From positions 1 through 39,258 of the IMG/VR virus record IMGVR_UViG_3300028920_000149: a stretch of DNA of 39,258 nucleotides. One strand, 5' to 3'. The notes beneath the pieces were generated by a model. The model was not told the origin of the DNA. It worked only from the letters and a program-made list of their open reading frames with translations, and did no database searches. This document shows, piece by piece, positions 27,744-36,439 of this stretch; position 1 is the first letter of the stretch, and the number at the start of each line of letters is the position of its first letter. The DNA is from a virus. A program made the translations under genes and the position numbers.

Positions 27744-28081
27744 TAAGAGATTCCTAACTTTTTCATCTTTTTATCTACTTCTTTATACACACCTCTAACC
27801 TCTTCTTCCTCTAAACACAAATCTTCGGCAAGTTCCTTTACGGTCCTCTCTTTAGTCTTAATACTTCTCCATATAATAACGTACTTAACACTAGTAGTTA
27901 ACTCCTGTTCTGACGGTACACGGATAACCTGACCCTCAAAAATATCAAGAAACTTCAGCAAAGACTCCTTACCAAATATCTCTCCCAACTCAAAAAGGTA
28001 CTCCACTTCAGAGTGTAAAAAAAGAGCTGTCTGTAATAAATCTACGTCTATATCTAACTTTTCATTGTACAGGTACAACAT
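27743..28081 (-). CDS. HTH-containing protein, 112 aa
   Basis: ATG 28081 follows CAGGAGGGCT, overlapping the end of the sigma-like gene. The C-terminal half reads KTKERTVKELAEDLCLEEEEVRGVYKEVDKKM, with helix-turn-helix spacing like sigma region 4 or a small regulator. The N-terminal half is helical and acidic. Coming straight after a sigma-region-2-like protein, it might be the separated region 4 partner; that is speculative. Confidence 0.6.
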   Translation of the reverse strand: MLYLYNEKLDIDVDLLQTALFLHSEVEYLFELGEIFGKESLLKFLDIFEGQVIRVPSEQELTTSVKYVIIWRSIKTKERTVKELAEDLCLEEEEVRGVYKEVDKKMKKLGIS

Positions 28082-28784
28082 AGCCCTCCTGATTAGCAAG
28101 CAACTCAATACAACGATTAAAGGACATAAAGTTATACTCTACACAAACCTCGTACATTGCCCACTTATAAAGGAACCTCAAATTATCCAAAGTGGCAGAA
28201 TAGTTTTCACACCCAAAAAGTTTCTTAATAAAAGTTTTTGGCGGGTTTTTTCCTTCTAAAGTTAGGTACGTGTAATACTTAATGACCTTTGCATCTAAAT
28301 CAAACCTATTATGCTTAGAAATAAAACCTATTATCTTGCTGGCAAGATAATCATACATTTCTTTTACGTCATATAAGTACTCTGAAGAACAAGCCACTTT
28401 ATTATCCCACATGGTTTTTTCCCATGTAGAATTGTTTGCCACTGTAAGATCAAACTTTGTCAAAAATGTCTTCATGGCATTATACATAACGGTATAGGTA
28501 TAATTATATACTTTTCTGTATTGAGTATCCTGTGACTCTGGATTAAAAACCCCCTGTTGTTTATTGATAGCGTTTAATACCCGCTCAATAGCAACAGCAA
28601 TAAGGTCCTCTTTATCGAAAGAGTAAACCTTGTTAAACTTTACTGCCACAATATAGTGAGCTAGTCCAATAAAAGCATCAACAATCATATCGGGATTTGC
28701 TTTACCTTCCCGGTAGGCAGTGTATACAGCGTATGCCGTATCCGCGTTGTATACCTTCTTTTTTGACCAGTCTAGTGTACTCAT
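28062..28784 (-). CDS. Sigma-factor-like protein (region 2), 240 aa
   Basis: FDKEDLIAVAIERVLNAINKQQGVFNPE (about residues 56-83) and YNYTYTVMYNAMKTFL (about 93-108) have the layout of sigma70 region 2.1-2.4. Hydrophobic positions in the DLIAVAIERVLNAI helix match those that contact the beta-prime clamp. A region 4 is not evident, as in T4 gp55, the late sigma factor. Its place just before the terminase/head module suggests control of late transcription. Moderate confidence without a profile search. Confidence 0.55.
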   Translation of the reverse strand: MSTLDWSKKKVYNADTAYAVYTAYREGKANPDMIVDAFIGLAHYIVAVKFNKVYSFDKEDLIAVAIERVLNAINKQQGVFNPESQDTQYRKVYNYTYTVMYNAMKTFLTKFDLTVANNSTWEKTMWDNKVACSSEYLYDVKEMYDYLASKIIGFISKHNRFDLDAKVIKYYTYLTLEGKNPPKTFIKKLFGCENYSATLDNLRFLYKWAMYEVCVEYNFMSFNRCIELLANQEGYVVPVQ

Positions 28785-28813
28785 AAATCCCTTGAAAGCT
28801 CGAAAACCACTAC

Positions 28814-30643
28814 CTAGCTAAAGGCAGTTATGCCATCCTCTTTGACGGCTATTATACTTTCATCACCAAAGAACTCAAATTCATTCTTATGTGAGGCAAC
28901 ATATACTTCTATGTCCTTAGAAAATTTTTTCAACAATTCTTTAATATACTCTATGCTTACTGAATCAAAACTTGCAAATACCTCATCCAAGAACAAGACA
29001 TTAAATTTATCACCTGAAAACTCCTCTGCAAGGTCCCGTAACCCAAGATGTACTATAAAGTTAACCTTAGCCTTTTCACTATCAGATAGCCTTATATACT
29101 CCCGGCCATTGTAATCAACGTTAAGCTCTATAGAGTTTCGCTTATCTCCAGACTTAAGTTCCTTATCTGGTCTAAGCTCTACTACCATATCGTCACCGAA
29201 CACCTGATCTATGTACTTCCGCATATCCTCATTCAACCAAGACAGTACAGTATCCAGTTTATAGGACCTTATACCCCTTGACGAAAACCCTACCCCCCAG
29301 AACTCATAGTATTTCAATTCATCCTTAAGCTTATCTAACCCTTTGCCTATTTTCCCCTTTTCGGAAGTTAGCTTCTTCATCTTACCCTGTATTTTGTTAA
29401 GCTGCTCTACCCTAGTATTAAGAGAACCTACTATAGAATCAGAACTTTGTTTAGTAAGGTCCTCAACGTTTTTTAACTCATTTCTTAATGAGCTTACCTT
29501 GCTCAAACGCCTTAGCTTAGCTTCTGCTTCCCTTATCTTTTTAGTTATAGCATTTGCAACATAAGTGTTTGTTTCATGAACTTTTTCATTCTCTTCTACG
29601 ATAGCCCTACAATCCTCGATCTTAGCTTCTCTTTTCCCTATTATATCCTCCTTGAAATCCCCTGAAATTTCCTGCATACAAGTAGGACACTTATCGTCAA
29701 GCTCTTTTATCTCCTCTATTTCTTTTGTCAATCTAGATATCTCAGATTCATTTGTATGTACTACCTTTGCAGCATCAGAAGCTATAGCATTAGCCCCGTC
29801 TAGTTTTTTATAATCTTCCTGCATCGACCTTTCTATGTCCTCTTCATCTCCCAGTTGTTCCAATTCATCTATCTCAGCTCTCAGATTATCAACATACTTT
29901 TTATTCTCTACTATAGTCTCTTCAAATACCTCCAACTTCTCATTCAGCTCTTCTATGTTCTCCTGTATAGTATCTGCCTTCCCTTCTTCAACCCTAATAG
30001 AAGTCTCTATTTCATCATATTCATCCTGAGCCTCATCTATAGATACCTTTATCTTCTTAATCTTACTCAAGGTATACTCATGTGCAAGGTCATACATACT
30101 AAAATCTATAAGACTCTCCATAGCAACAGTGCGCTGCTTTGCATTCCAACCAGAAAACCTAAAAGGACCCCGCTCACCTATATACACCATTGTACAAAAC
30201 AAACCTATCGGGGGAAACAGGTTAAATATCCTCTCCTCAGTACCAAGTTTATCCCTATCGTATTGCTCACCGTCTATCAATAACTTCGTTGACGTTATTG
30301 TGCGATCTATCTGATATTCACTTTCTCCATCATACCAAGTAGTAACCACCCTTGCCTTACCGTTTTTCTTACCCTTAGTATATACGTTCTGTACACCCTT
30401 ATCCACTCTTCCACGCCAAGAAACATCTGGTACACTACCCATGGACGACAGACCGCGCATAGTCTGACCATATACACCCCACATTATAGCTTCAAATAAA
30501 GAAGTCTTACCTGATCCATTATTACTTGCAGACTCTACATCCTCATTCCTGCCAGTAACTCTTACTATACCAGATACACCAAACTCCCTCTCAACATGCC
30601 CTATTGAAAGGACATTATCTATAACGGCACTCTTAAGTATCAT
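28814..30643 (-). CDS. Recombination nuclease ATPase subunit, gp46/SbcC/Rad50-like, 609 aa
   Basis: Walker A NNGSGKTS at residues 41-48, long coiled coils at about 190-320 and 330-430 separated by a zinc-hook DKCPTCMQEI (CPTC at 319-322), and Walker B VLFLDEVFASFD near residue 549. With its Mre11-like partner it resects and processes DNA ends for recombination-dependent replication. Length is close to T4 gp46. Its ATG overlaps the partner's TGA. No residue important for ATP binding is missing. Confidence 0.92.
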   Translation of the reverse strand: MILKSAVIDNVLSIGHVEREFGVSGIVRVTGRNEDVESASNNGSGKTSLFEAIMWGVYGQTMRGLSSMGSVPDVSWRGRVDKGVQNVYTKGKKNGKARVVTTWYDGESEYQIDRTITSTKLLIDGEQYDRDKLGTEERIFNLFPPIGLFCTMVYIGERGPFRFSGWNAKQRTVAMESLIDFSMYDLAHEYTLSKIKKIKVSIDEAQDEYDEIETSIRVEEGKADTIQENIEELNEKLEVFEETIVENKKYVDNLRAEIDELEQLGDEEDIERSMQEDYKKLDGANAIASDAAKVVHTNESEISRLTKEIEEIKELDDKCPTCMQEISGDFKEDIIGKREAKIEDCRAIVEENEKVHETNTYVANAITKKIREAEAKLRRLSKVSSLRNELKNVEDLTKQSSDSIVGSLNTRVEQLNKIQGKMKKLTSEKGKIGKGLDKLKDELKYYEFWGVGFSSRGIRSYKLDTVLSWLNEDMRKYIDQVFGDDMVVELRPDKELKSGDKRNSIELNVDYNGREYIRLSDSEKAKVNFIVHLGLRDLAEEFSGDKFNVLFLDEVFASFDSVSIEYIKELLKKFSKDIEVYVASHKNEFEFFGDESIIAVKEDGITAFS

Positions 30644-31689
30644 TTAGCTTCCCTCACAGTCTGTATACCAATAGCACTTAACCTATCATTGTCCAGTTCT
30701 TCCGGACATTCCCTATCAACGTACATTGGTATCTCCTCTTCAAAAGAGGTATCTATAGACATACCTTTTACTCTCTGTGTTTCAACTATCTTTTTTGACG
30801 GTAATACCCTCAGACTTGCAAAATTCCTCTTCTCCAAAATCTTCTTTGTACGCTTTATGTCCTCCGTAATTGCCCTTACATGCAAACCACCCACTGCACG
30901 TTCTTCAGCAAGACTCAATTTAGCCTTTTCATCTGGGTAGGATACTTTTATATACCTACTGGTATAGGGATTAACAGCCCATTCTACCTCACCACTATCT
31001 TTTAACAATAAAATACCCCTCTCAGAATCCCACTCATCCCTGAAATCATGATACATCGGTGCACCAACAGTAATTAGTGTGGGACTCCAATCAGTGTAAA
31101 TATAGGGTTTGTGGTAATGGCCCGATATAACAACTTTATCCTTAAACACCTTACCAGTTAGATCAACCCCAGTGTCCTCTGTGTACCCCGTTGTAAACTG
31201 CATACCTTTTATCGGCATATGCATAACTACGGTTTCCCACTTCTGATGATTTAGTATACTCATATACTGATCCGTATCTTCAGTGTAGCTAGTTATCAAA
31301 AGATCGTCTACTTTAACAAACTGCCCCGGTAACACTACCTGTACATTATCCTTATTAGGTAAAAGTATATGACTATTGCACACACCTGCAGGGTCCTTTA
31401 TGTCATGATTACCTAACATAAAGATATATCGCCTGTTATCGTCTATCAACATTTCCATACCCTGCTTAATCGCATATATAGAAAATAGAGACAACTTACC
31501 TAACTCTTCATTTAGATCACCTGTAAATACAACAGTATCCGGGTTTTTCTTATCTATCATCTCTGCAATCCAGTACAGTGTTTTACACATCTCTCCTACT
31601 ATATCATGAGAGGGTTTATCTAAATCCCAATCATCCATATGTATTGGTCTATCTGCCTGTAATTGAGTATCACCGAAAAATAGAATCAT
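30640..31689 (-). CDS. Recombination nuclease subunit, gp47/SbcD/Mre11-like, 349 aa
   Basis: Phosphoesterase motifs in order: ILFFGDTQL (D7), VVFTGDLNE (57-58), MLGNHD (93-96), VVMHMP near residue 175 and ISGHYHKP near residue 208. The C-terminal part would contact the coiled-coil base of the SbcC-like partner encoded next. The enzyme is a Mn-dependent nuclease of the Mre11 family. ATG overlaps the previous stop. Confidence 0.92.
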   Translation of the reverse strand: MILFFGDTQLQADRPIHMDDWDLDKPSHDIVGEMCKTLYWIAEMIDKKNPDTVVFTGDLNEELGKLSLFSIYAIKQGMEMLIDDNRRYIFMLGNHDIKDPAGVCNSHILLPNKDNVQVVLPGQFVKVDDLLITSYTEDTDQYMSILNHQKWETVVMHMPIKGMQFTTGYTEDTGVDLTGKVFKDKVVISGHYHKPYIYTDWSPTLITVGAPMYHDFRDEWDSERGILLLKDSGEVEWAVNPYTSRYIKVSYPDEKAKLSLAEERAVGGLHVRAITEDIKRTKKILEKRNFASLRVLPSKKIVETQRVKGMSIDTSFEEEIPMYVDRECPEELDNDRLSAIGIQTVREAK

Positions 31690-31934
31690 CCTTTCTCCTT
31701 TTTAGCCTTTTTACTGCTATGACTTATCTCTTTTCCTTTCTCGTCAGATTCACCCATCTGGACTGCAATCACATTATTTGCCACTATCGCAAACACAACC
31801 CGAAAACACCTTGCGCACCAATAGGCAACACACGGCTCACCCGCAAGCATTGCCGGACGTTCATCGAATTTGTTTGGGTCCATTTCCTCACACAGTGAAC
31901 CACACTGGCACCATACGTCACGCACGGCTTTCAT
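31686..31934 (-). CDS. Zinc-motif cassette protein, 82 aa
   Basis: ATG 31934 behind SDGE copy E. Cysteines at VWCQCGSLC near residue 7 and CVAYWCARC near residue 34 can form a zinc site. The C terminus GESDEKGKEISHSSKKAKKEKG contains a partial SDGE-like sequence and a basic tail. It looks like the first cassette downstream, reworked. Function unknown. Confidence 0.6.
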   Translation of the reverse strand: MKAVRDVWCQCGSLCEEMDPNKFDERPAMLAGEPCVAYWCARCFRVVFAIVANNVIAVQMGESDEKGKEISHSSKKAKKEKG

Positions 31935-32125
31935 CACGCACCCTCCCCGTCAGATTTGGGCTTGTCAAACCGCTCTTGCGGTGGAGTTACTATACCAAGC
32001 TGTACCTCATCCATGTGTGTAGCCTTCTCTTTTTGGGCCGCATACCATTTTTTAAGCGCATACGACTCTGTTGGTGTCTCGGCTGTAATCCACAAACAAC
32101 CACTAGCTTGTATCTCCGCTTTCAT
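31934..32125 (-). CDS. SDGE-cassette protein, 63 aa
   Basis: ATG 32125 behind SDGE copy F; an extended frame to 32236 would read into the previous gene and is rejected. The product starts MKAEIQASGCLWITAETPTE and continues YALKKWYAAQKEKATHMDEV, ending PKSDGEGA. The N terminus resembles small phage proteins in which a beta-hairpin W-I-x-A-E-T-x-x-E-x-Y-A-L-K-x-W occurs. Function unknown. Confidence 0.65.
   Translation of the reverse strand: MKAEIQASGCLWITAETPTESYALKKWYAAQKEKATHMDEVQLGIVTPPQERFDKPKSDGEGA
31942..31960 (-). repeat. SDGE element, copy E
   Basis: CCTCCCCGTCAGATTTGGG on the plus strand, one base different from copies A-C although about 26 kb away. It ends the 63-residue gene and provides the ribosome site for the start at 31934. 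Confidence 0.9.
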
Positions 32126-32126
32126 C

Positions 32127-32609
32127 CTATTTCTCCCCGTCAGATATATAGGGATCATACAAAAACCGCACCCAAACACACCTGTAGCCAGACCTCCGGC
32201 GCAACCTCCTCCAATCCCTACGGTAGTCCTTGTCACATTCGGGCCACCCGTCCATAAACCGCCTGATACACTCAGACCTCGTGGAAAACGCCGTTGGATA
32301 AATCAGGATATCCTCCGTCGCAATCATCCAACAACCATCGTGTTTCATACTATGTGTTCCTTCACATCTTACAGCCTCCAATACCCTATCCAGCTCCTTG
32401 ATGCGCTTGCGGGCCTCATACAGCGCGTCCTCTAGATTGGCGACCTCGCTGGTGAAAGTATCGACCTGTGCCTCTAGCCCACCGACCGCCTGTAGTGCAT
32501 TGTCTCGCTCGGCTTGCAGTGCATCCAACGCATCATATAGTCCGTCTGGACCACATATCATTTCAATCATTGCCTCTATCGTTTTGTTGCTGCAATCTTC
32601 ACGCTTCAT
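32127..32609 (-). CDS. Coiled-coil cassette protein, 160 aa, SDGE-type end
   Basis: Start at ATG 32609 (GGGAGGGTGAGTAGG upstream) rather than 32666. The N-terminal helix KTIEAMIEMICGPDGLYDAL leads to a coiled coil (about residues 25-75) that includes RKRIKELDRVL, with DNA closely matching the coiled-coil segments in the 5-6 kb cassettes. The C-terminal part contains Trp and Arg-rich segments and ends SDGEK. Evidence that the two cassette loci share modules. Confidence 0.65.
   Translation of the reverse strand: MKREDCSNKTIEAMIEMICGPDGLYDALDALQAERDNALQAVGGLEAQVDTFTSEVANLEDALYEARKRIKELDRVLEAVRCEGTHSMKHDGCWMIATEDILIYPTAFSTRSECIRRFMDGWPECDKDYRRDWRRLRRRSGYRCVWVRFLYDPYISDGEK
32133..32145 (-). repeat. 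SDGE element, copy F (shorter)
   Basis: The core CTCCCCGTCAGAT is kept on the plus strand, while the outer bases diverge. It is still placed between the end of one gene and the start of the next (32125). Confidence 0.8.
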
Positions 32610-32614
32610 CCTAC

Positions 32615-32779
32615 TCACCCTCCCATTAACAACACACCTACGTTTACAATAGCAGCACCTAACCAATACACGCCCTTAGCATAATTATGAGATAAGAAAA
32701 ACAGAACAGATAATACAAAAAAGATTCCTACTAACACACCTACGGAATATTGACCTACAAGATAAAGAGCATCACGCAT
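32615..32779 (-). CDS. Small membrane protein with two segments, 54 aa
   Basis: ATG 32779 overlaps the recA stop (TAATG). Residues about 13-29 (VGVLVGIFFVLSVLFFL) and 37-53 (VYWLGAAIVNVGVLLMG) are hydrophobic, with a short turn between, so the protein is likely a membrane hairpin. The last codons (GGGAGGG) serve as the ribosome site for the next gene. It resembles in layout the 55-residue gene at 6410, which also precedes a cassette run. Confidence 0.6.
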   Translation of the reverse strand: MRDALYLVGQYSVGVLVGIFFVLSVLFFLSHNYAKGVYWLGAAIVNVGVLLMGG

Positions 32780-33783
32780 TATTTATTTACCTCCAACTTC
32801 TGTAGTACCCTTTTTTTCAATGAGGCAAAAACCTTACTGTTCGTTTCCTGCTCAAGGAAAGCAATTGAATTCATATACCCTTGTCCTAATTTGGTACTAC
32901 CAAAATAATACCATGCCCCCTTTTTCGCAAGTATGTTATATGTTTCAGCCAACCCTAACAACTCTCCTGTCTCACAAATACCCTTACCGTATACTATTTC
33001 AAACTCAGCTTCCTTAAACGGAGCAGCAACTTTATTCTTAACAACCTTTACTCTGGTCTTATTGCCTATTATTTTTGCCCCATCTTTCTGAGAACCGATA
33101 CGGGATATTTGCAACCGTACCGAAGAATAAAACTTCAATGCTCTACCTCCGGGGGTAACTAAAGGACTACCAAATACAACCCCGATCTTTTCCCTTACCT
33201 GATTTATAAAAACAACACAAGTATTGCTTTTACTTATAGACCCCGATAGCTTACGCATAGCCTGCGACATCAACCTTGCCTGCAAGCCAATATGAGACTC
33301 ACCCATACTACCTTCTAACTCTGCAAGCGGCACAAGAGCGGCAACAGAATCCACAACAATAATACCTACTATTCCGCTACGCACCATCATATCCACTATT
33401 TCTAATCCCTCTTCCCCGCTACTTGGTTGAGATATACACAGCCTATTAACATCCACCCCTATACTTTTTGCATACTTAGGGTCTACGGCATTCTCAGCAT
33501 CTATATAAGCAGCAATACCCCCCACCTTCTGACAATTAGCTACAAGGTGTAGTCCTAAAGTTGTCTTACCTGAAGATTCAGAACCGTATATTTCTGTTAT
33601 CCTGCCCTTTGGAACACCTCCAACACCTATAGCGTAGTCTAAGGACAATGAACCTGTGGAAATAACCTCTACATCCTGCACTACCCCACCACACAACTGC
33701 ATTACGGAACCCTTTCCAAACTCCTTTTCTATTGCCTCCATCATCTTTTTCAGGTCATCTGACTTATCCGCTTTCTTAACCAT
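32779..33783 (-). CDS. recA: RecA recombinase, 334 aa
   Basis: Bacterial-type RecA: GSESSGKT Walker A at residues 67-74, DAENAVD near residue 97 with the catalytic Glu, [11 protein letters not shown] as Walker [11 protein letters not shown] and [11 protein letters not shown] for loop L1/L2 signalling, and [20 protein letters not shown] near residue 265. The protein lacks the long acidic tail of E. coli RecA. It catalyses strand exchange together with the nearby gp46/47-like pair and resolvase. More like host RecA than T4 UvsX. Confidence 0.95.
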   Translation of the reverse strand: MVKKADKSDDLKKMMEAIEKEFGKGSVMQLCGGVVQDVEVISTGSLSLDYAIGVGGVPKGRITEIYGSESSGKTTLGLHLVANCQKVGGIAAYIDAENAVDPKYAKSIGVDVNRLCISQPSSGEEGLEIVDMMVRSGIVGIIVVDSVAALVPLAELEGSMGESHIGLQARLMSQAMRKLSGSISKSNTCVVFINQVREKIGVVFGSPLVTPGGRALKFYSSVRLQISRIGSQKDGAKIIGNKTRVKVVKNKVAAPFKEAEFEIVYGKGICETGELLGLAETYNILAKKGAWYYFGSTKLGQGYMNSIAFLEQETNSKVFASLKKRVLQKLEVNK

Positions 33784-34309
33784 TACGTAGCATCCTTAGA
33801 ATCTGATCATCTTTAATTGCCTCTGATACCCCTATAGCATCTGCAATGTGCTCCATTTTATTCTTTGCCTCCGGAAACCCCCCATAAGTTGAATACCGAA
33901 CTCTCGCCGCTTCAACCATATCCTCTTTACTTGCCCTTTTAGAACCACATAAAGCAAACTTAGCGTCCTCAGGAGATACGTATACAAAGGGTATATCCTT
34001 CCATGTGGCCTCCAAACACGCCACTACTGCAGTAGCGTAGGCCATCGCCCTAACGGCTTTTGCACTCTTACCACCCCCGTGCGGTAACTCAACCCCAACA
34101 ACACTAATACCAAAAAAGGTCTTCAACCAAACATACAATTCTTTACATCCCCTCACAGCACTAACCGCATACCTCATAGTCTTAGACTTAACTGGTTTAG
34201 TTGTAAAACATTCAGCAGAAACAATACCTCCGTACCCGCTAGGAGTAATATCAATAACTACCGCACCTGTGTTTGCATAACCGATATCTAAAAACAGCCC
34301 CCTGTTCAT
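33776..34309 (-). CDS. RuvC-like Holliday junction resolvase, 177 aa
   Basis: Start at ATG 34309, whose ATGA overlaps the upstream stop. RNase-H-like motifs: [12 protein letters not shown] at the start (first Asp), [12 protein letters not shown] near residue 67 (Glu), [21 protein letters not shown] near residue 116, and [15 protein letters not shown] near residue 150 (last Asp). This is the RuvC acid tetrad arrangement. It would resolve recombination intermediates and overlaps recA by eight bases. Confidence 0.8.
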   Translation of the reverse strand: MNRGLFLDIGYANTGAVVIDITPSGYGGIVSAECFTTKPVKSKTMRYAVSAVRGCKELYVWLKTFFGISVVGVELPHGGGKSAKAVRAMAYATAVVACLEATWKDIPFVYVSPEDAKFALCGSKRASKEDMVEAARVRYSTYGGFPEAKNKMEHIADAIGVSEAIKDDQILRMLRNG

Positions 34310-35244
34310 TTTAACCGTTTGAACGGCAGACTCCATAAACTGTACCCCTTAAGCATTGATTTAAACTGTAACTCAGTTATCCTCTTTATAAACATCTTCT
34401 CATTATATTCAAGCTTCTCTTGTACCTGCGCACCCAAACCTATAAGCTCACCTGTAGACCACTCTTCAAAACTGCAATCAACCATCCACAAATTACGTTC
34501 AACTATATGCAGGTTTTCCAGAATCAACTTACCCCTACGATCTAACTCTAGCTCTTTTAGCTTATCCAAAATACAACTAAGCACCTCCCTATTAGCACTA
34601 CCGGTATCTATACCTGTAACCTGTTCTAATATCCCATCTATTGTCTTCTTTCCTGCCCCCCTTACGCCTTTTATGTTGTCAGACGAATCACCCTCAATAA
34701 CCTTACGGAATAGGTACTCTCCGGGAGTATATCCCGTCACCTTCTTACAGTTAGCTAAAGTAACATACTCATTTGCCATTGGACGAAAAATATCAGTTCC
34801 TTCTTTCAACATCAAAATATAATCCCTATCATCAGAGACTACGATACTTTCCCCATCTAAAATTCTACTCAATTGGTAACAAACATCATCTCCTTCTTTA
34901 CCCCCAACAGATATAGAATGTACGTTTATATACCCTAACAACTCCTCTAACAGCCTAACTTGACTGTAAAATATCCTCATGTACTCATTATGTTCTTTTT
35001 CATCAACTACCCGTTTGTGTTTATAATCAGGGTACAGTATTCTACGCCGTTTGGATATTCCCTTATCCCAAACATAAAGACATTTCGTAGGCTTAAACTG
35101 CATAACTGCATTACGTACTATCCTTAATGCCCCAAAACACCCACCTGTAATGTCACCCCCGTCTGTAGACAGCTCTTTCGAAAAAGCTGCATGCAACACC
35201 CTATGTAGCAGGTAATTTCCGTCTAGGATCAAGTATTTATCCAT
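34306..35244 (-). CDS. 5'-3' exonuclease / flap nuclease, 312 aa
   Basis: LILDGNYLLHR begins the FEN/PIN fold (first Asp). LYVWDKGISKRRRILYPDYKHKR near residue 55 holds the substrate-arch Lys/Arg. GKEGDDVCYQL near residue 114, VVSDDRDYILM near residue 135 and VIEGDSSDNIKGVRGAGKKT near residue 182 are the metal-binding acidic motifs and helix-hairpin-helix. It removes RNA primers or flaps, as the separated 5' nuclease of a PolA-type polymerase would. Confidence 0.9.
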   Translation of the reverse strand: MDKYLILDGNYLLHRVLHAAFSKELSTDGGDITGGCFGALRIVRNAVMQFKPTKCLYVWDKGISKRRRILYPDYKHKRVVDEKEHNEYMRIFYSQVRLLEELLGYINVHSISVGGKEGDDVCYQLSRILDGESIVVSDDRDYILMLKEGTDIFRPMANEYVTLANCKKVTGYTPGEYLFRKVIEGDSSDNIKGVRGAGKKTIDGILEQVTGIDTGSANREVLSCILDKLKELELDRRGKLILENLHIVERNLWMVDCSFEEWSTGELIGLGAQVQEKLEYNEKMFIKRITELQFKSMLKGYSLWSLPFKRLK

Positions 35245-35312
35245 AGATAGCTTACCCTATTCATCCAGTAGTACGTAGCCTTAAACTCAAAATAACAGCC
35301 TCTCAGACACCT

Positions 35313-35822
35313 TTACAGCCCTGTTTTTCTCTGTTGGCAAAGGTCTTCAACACAAGATATCACATCATCATCTGAAATCTTGCTATCCCGCATAACTACG
35401 GTCAGAACCCCTACACAATCCGACATAACCCTAGTGAGTGTTTCTGCCTTTGCAAGCTTAGCCTGACCACCGGTATCAATTCCATACTTCTTCATTTTGT
35501 CAATATCCATATAGTCAAGCTTCAACACCTCCACAAATCCCGCAATCAGCTTGAATATCTTTGCTGAATAATTCTCTTTCCTAGCCTTAGGCATACGTGG
35601 TATAATAGCTGATTCTACAACCCCCTCAGTAAAACACATGCGCTTCATGTTCAATAACACCTTAGCAACACTGTTTACAGTATTACCCTTACCTACAACC
35701 GATACCCCAATAGTAGCCAACTCATCTACCGTATCAAGTATCAATCGTTCCGTTGTATCCAACTTATCCTTAGACACATCGTATACCATATACTCATTTG
35801 ACAAATTTCGATTGATTATCAA
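35313..35822 (-). CDS. Hypothetical protein in the replication module, 169 aa
   Basis: TTG 35822 has AAAGGAG five bases upstream and is preferred over the TTG at 35837. The sequence is helical and mildly basic (LNMKRMCFTEGVVESAII, ENYSAKIFKLIAGFVEVL) and ends SDDDVISCVEDLCQQRK. It lies between exonuclease and HNHc genes, so a replication or recombination accessory role is likely by context. No family recognised. Confidence 0.65.
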   Translation of the reverse strand: MIINRNLSNEYMVYDVSKDKLDTTERLILDTVDELATIGVSVVGKGNTVNSVAKVLLNMKRMCFTEGVVESAIIPRMPKARKENYSAKIFKLIAGFVEVLKLDYMDIDKMKKYGIDTGGQAKLAKAETLTRVMSDCVGVLTVVMRDSKISDDDVISCVEDLCQQRKTGL

Positions 35823-36435
35823 CTTTACTCCTTTCAAAGTACTGCTTGTAATCTTCTAAGTGATGCTTCTTTATAAACGTACTCACCCCACTTGCTTCTA
35901 CTTCAGTATGGTGCTCCCTACACAGTGGTATTTTTTTAAGGTAAGGGTACTGAATATCAACACTCACTCGATCCCTACCCATACCTATAACATCAACATG
36001 GTGGCTATCGGCAGCCTTACCACAAAGCAAACACACCTTATAGTGCAAACAAATATCTACATGCTTATCCGCATCCATCTGGTGGATAGTCTTTTTGCTT
36101 AACGGAATTTCGTGTTTCTTACAGAACTCTATCGCAAGCTCTATCAACTCTATCATTTCGTTCCGCGTAGCGTACTTCAACGTCTCCACACCAATGGTTT
36201 TTTTGAAGGAAGCCTTTATATCTTCAAAGTGCTCTCCTATATGTTTCCCTATATCCTTACAGATAGCGTAGAAAAAGTTTAGCTGCTTTAACGTCTTCAA
36301 AGAAGGATCAGTAAGCAAAAAAACGTGCTTATCGGTAGGAACATACTTTCCATTAATCTCTACAACCATTCGAGTCTTACCCCCCCTACGCACACAGGAG
36401 ACAATTAAACCCTCTACTCGTATTGTTTGATCCAA
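35794..36435 (-). CDS. Putative HNHc nuclease, 213 aa
   Basis: TTG start at 36435. The N-terminal part resembles YqaJ-neighbour/phage recombination proteins (PSLKTLKQLNFFYAICKDIG). The C-terminal part has CLLCGKAADSHHVDVIGMGRDR near residue 140 and KKIPLCREHHTEVEASG near residue 170, a His-Cys zinc-binding nuclease domain of the putative HNHc family found in Firmicute phages. It lies between SSB and replication genes and likely acts on recombination intermediates. Confidence 0.75.
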   Translation of the reverse strand: MDQTIRVEGLIVSCVRRGGKTRMVVEINGKYVPTDKHVFLLTDPSLKTLKQLNFFYAICKDIGKHIGEHFEDIKASFKKTIGVETLKYATRNEMIELIELAIEFCKKHEIPLSKKTIHQMDADKHVDICLHYKVCLLCGKAADSHHVDVIGMGRDRVSVDIQYPYLKKIPLCREHHTEVEASGVSTFIKKHHLEDYKQYFERSKVDNQSKFVK

Positions 36436-36439
36436 AAGC

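Noticed and set aside
35245-35312. Fourth member of the N-x-F-T family in the gap after the exonuclease gene start
   Set aside because: A frame reads YFEFKATYYWMNRV, but it has no start codon and lacks the Asn and Thr positions of the signature.
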